Source: Chloroflexota bacterium
GTDB taxonomy: Bacteria; Chloroflexota; Anaerolineae; Aggregatilineales; Ch27
NCBI GenBank assembly: GCA_019873685.1
Contig: JAIOAT010000020.1
Span: 1 to 51,719 of the forward strand
Direction: 5' to 3'
DNA: 51,719 bases
The notes under the pieces are model-generated. The model was not told the origin of the DNA. It worked only from the letters and a program-made list of their open reading frames with translations, and ran no database searches. Positions 51,403 to 51,719 of the stretch are shown here, piece after piece (position 1 is the stretch's first letter; each line of letters begins with the position of its first letter). The position numbers were made by a program, and so were the translations under genes.

Positions 51403-51719
51403 ATGAGCGTCAGCGATAGCTCCGGCAGCCTCGCCGACCGACTGAGAAAAGCACGCGCCCATAACACACCGCCGGAAGAAAGCCCTCCTGACCGTGCTGA
51501 ACAGCTGGCATTACGGGCGCGTATCCTGGGCGTGTTGATCCGAGACGCCCGCCTGGCCCGCAATCGTACAGCAGCGGTCTGCGCCGCCAGCCTGGGCGTG
51601 GAGGAACAGACGCTGCTCAACTGGGAATACGGTCTGGAGCAACCCAGTCTGCCGCAACTGGAGCTGCTGGCTTACGATCTGGGCGTGCCGATCAGCCACT
51701 TCTGGGGAACGACCACCTT
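51403..51719 (+). CDS. XRE-like helix-turn-helix protein (3' truncated)
   Basis: The gene runs off the window after about 105 residues. A hydrophilic N terminus of about 35 residues precedes an XRE-like helix-turn-helix: RILGVLIRDARLARNRTAAVCAASL, then VEEQTLLNWEYGLEQPSLPQLELLAYDLGVPISHFW. The EYGLEQPSLPQLELLA turn is characteristic of lambda-repressor-like folds. Such domains occur in regulators and in RodZ-type proteins, and the missing C terminus decides between them. ACGGAG six bases before the ATG sets the start. Confidence 0.85.
   Translation, partial: MSVSDSSGSLADRLRKARAHNTPPEESPPDRAEQLALRARILGVLIRDARLARNRTAAVCAASLGVEEQTLLNWEYGLEQPSLPQLELLAYDLGVPISHFWGTTT

Noticed and set aside
1-51719. 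CRISPR arrays, insertion sequences, prophage and defence genes
   Set aside because: No regularly spaced repeats, transposase or integrase motifs, or recognised defence proteins were found on either strand.

Overview
The window is a high-GC chromosomal segment that reads like a member of the Chloroflexota (probably an Anaerolineae-type lineage). This is inferred from GH57-based glycogen enzymes, many exported proteins with Pro/Thr-rich linkers behind a lipobox or signal peptide, multi-GAF histidine kinases and MurJ. No taxonomic marker was searched. No phage, transposon, CRISPR or plasmid gene is visible, and the only RNA gene recognised with confidence is a tRNA-Val(UAC).

Layout. 1-464 is the tail of a sensor histidine kinase. 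524-7952 (+) is a glycogen cluster: a GH57 branching enzyme, GlgA and GlgC in close succession, then a terminator-like hairpin and GlgP behind its own promoter. 8027-11415 (-) is an ABC-2 exporter with two permeases and one ATPase. 11564-13360 (-) is a lipoprotein with three tandem parvulin domains, and 13462-15612 (-) is a GH57 4-alpha-glucanotransferase. 15833-21526 holds exported, membrane and hypothetical proteins plus a methyltransferase. 21729-24812 (+) is a large GAF-GAF-PAS histidine kinase, facing a flippase-like membrane protein. 25930-26006 (-) is tRNA-Val with a good promoter and terminator.

26064-39269 is a long minus-strand block: truncated Hsp70, site-2 protease, Dcd, ArgS, methyltransferase, epimerase, a homoserine-kinase-like GHMP protein, a GH63-like glycosidase, a lipoprotein, AMMECR1 and a phosphoglycerate-mutase-like metalloenzyme. 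Two of its junctions overlap as TGATG. 39444-42591 (+) carries a multi-repeat secreted protein and a roadblock protein. 42598-46558 (-) carries an MBL hydrolase, MurJ and a membrane-anchored C39-like peptidase with TPRs. 46820-48475 (+) carries a methyltransferase and an OmpR-type regulator. 48568-49791 (-) is a DUF362 protein behind a palindromic operator-like site. 50197-51282 (+) is a secreted protein behind a structured leader. The last gene is a partial HTH protein.

How the genes fit together. GlgC makes ADP-glucose, GlgA polymerises it, the GH57 enzyme branches the chain, GlgP releases glucose-1-phosphate, and the GH57 glucanotransferase can remodel chains. Within this window every branching or transfer step uses GH57 rather than GH13 enzymes. 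The other genes are mainly envelope biogenesis, signalling and housekeeping. I found no convincing defence or mobile system. The least explained items are the structured leader at 50012-50159, the triple-parvulin lipoprotein and the homoserine-kinase-like protein with a rewritten phosphate-binding loop. Start sites were chosen from ribosome-binding sites and promoter positions, and many differ from the longest open frame.
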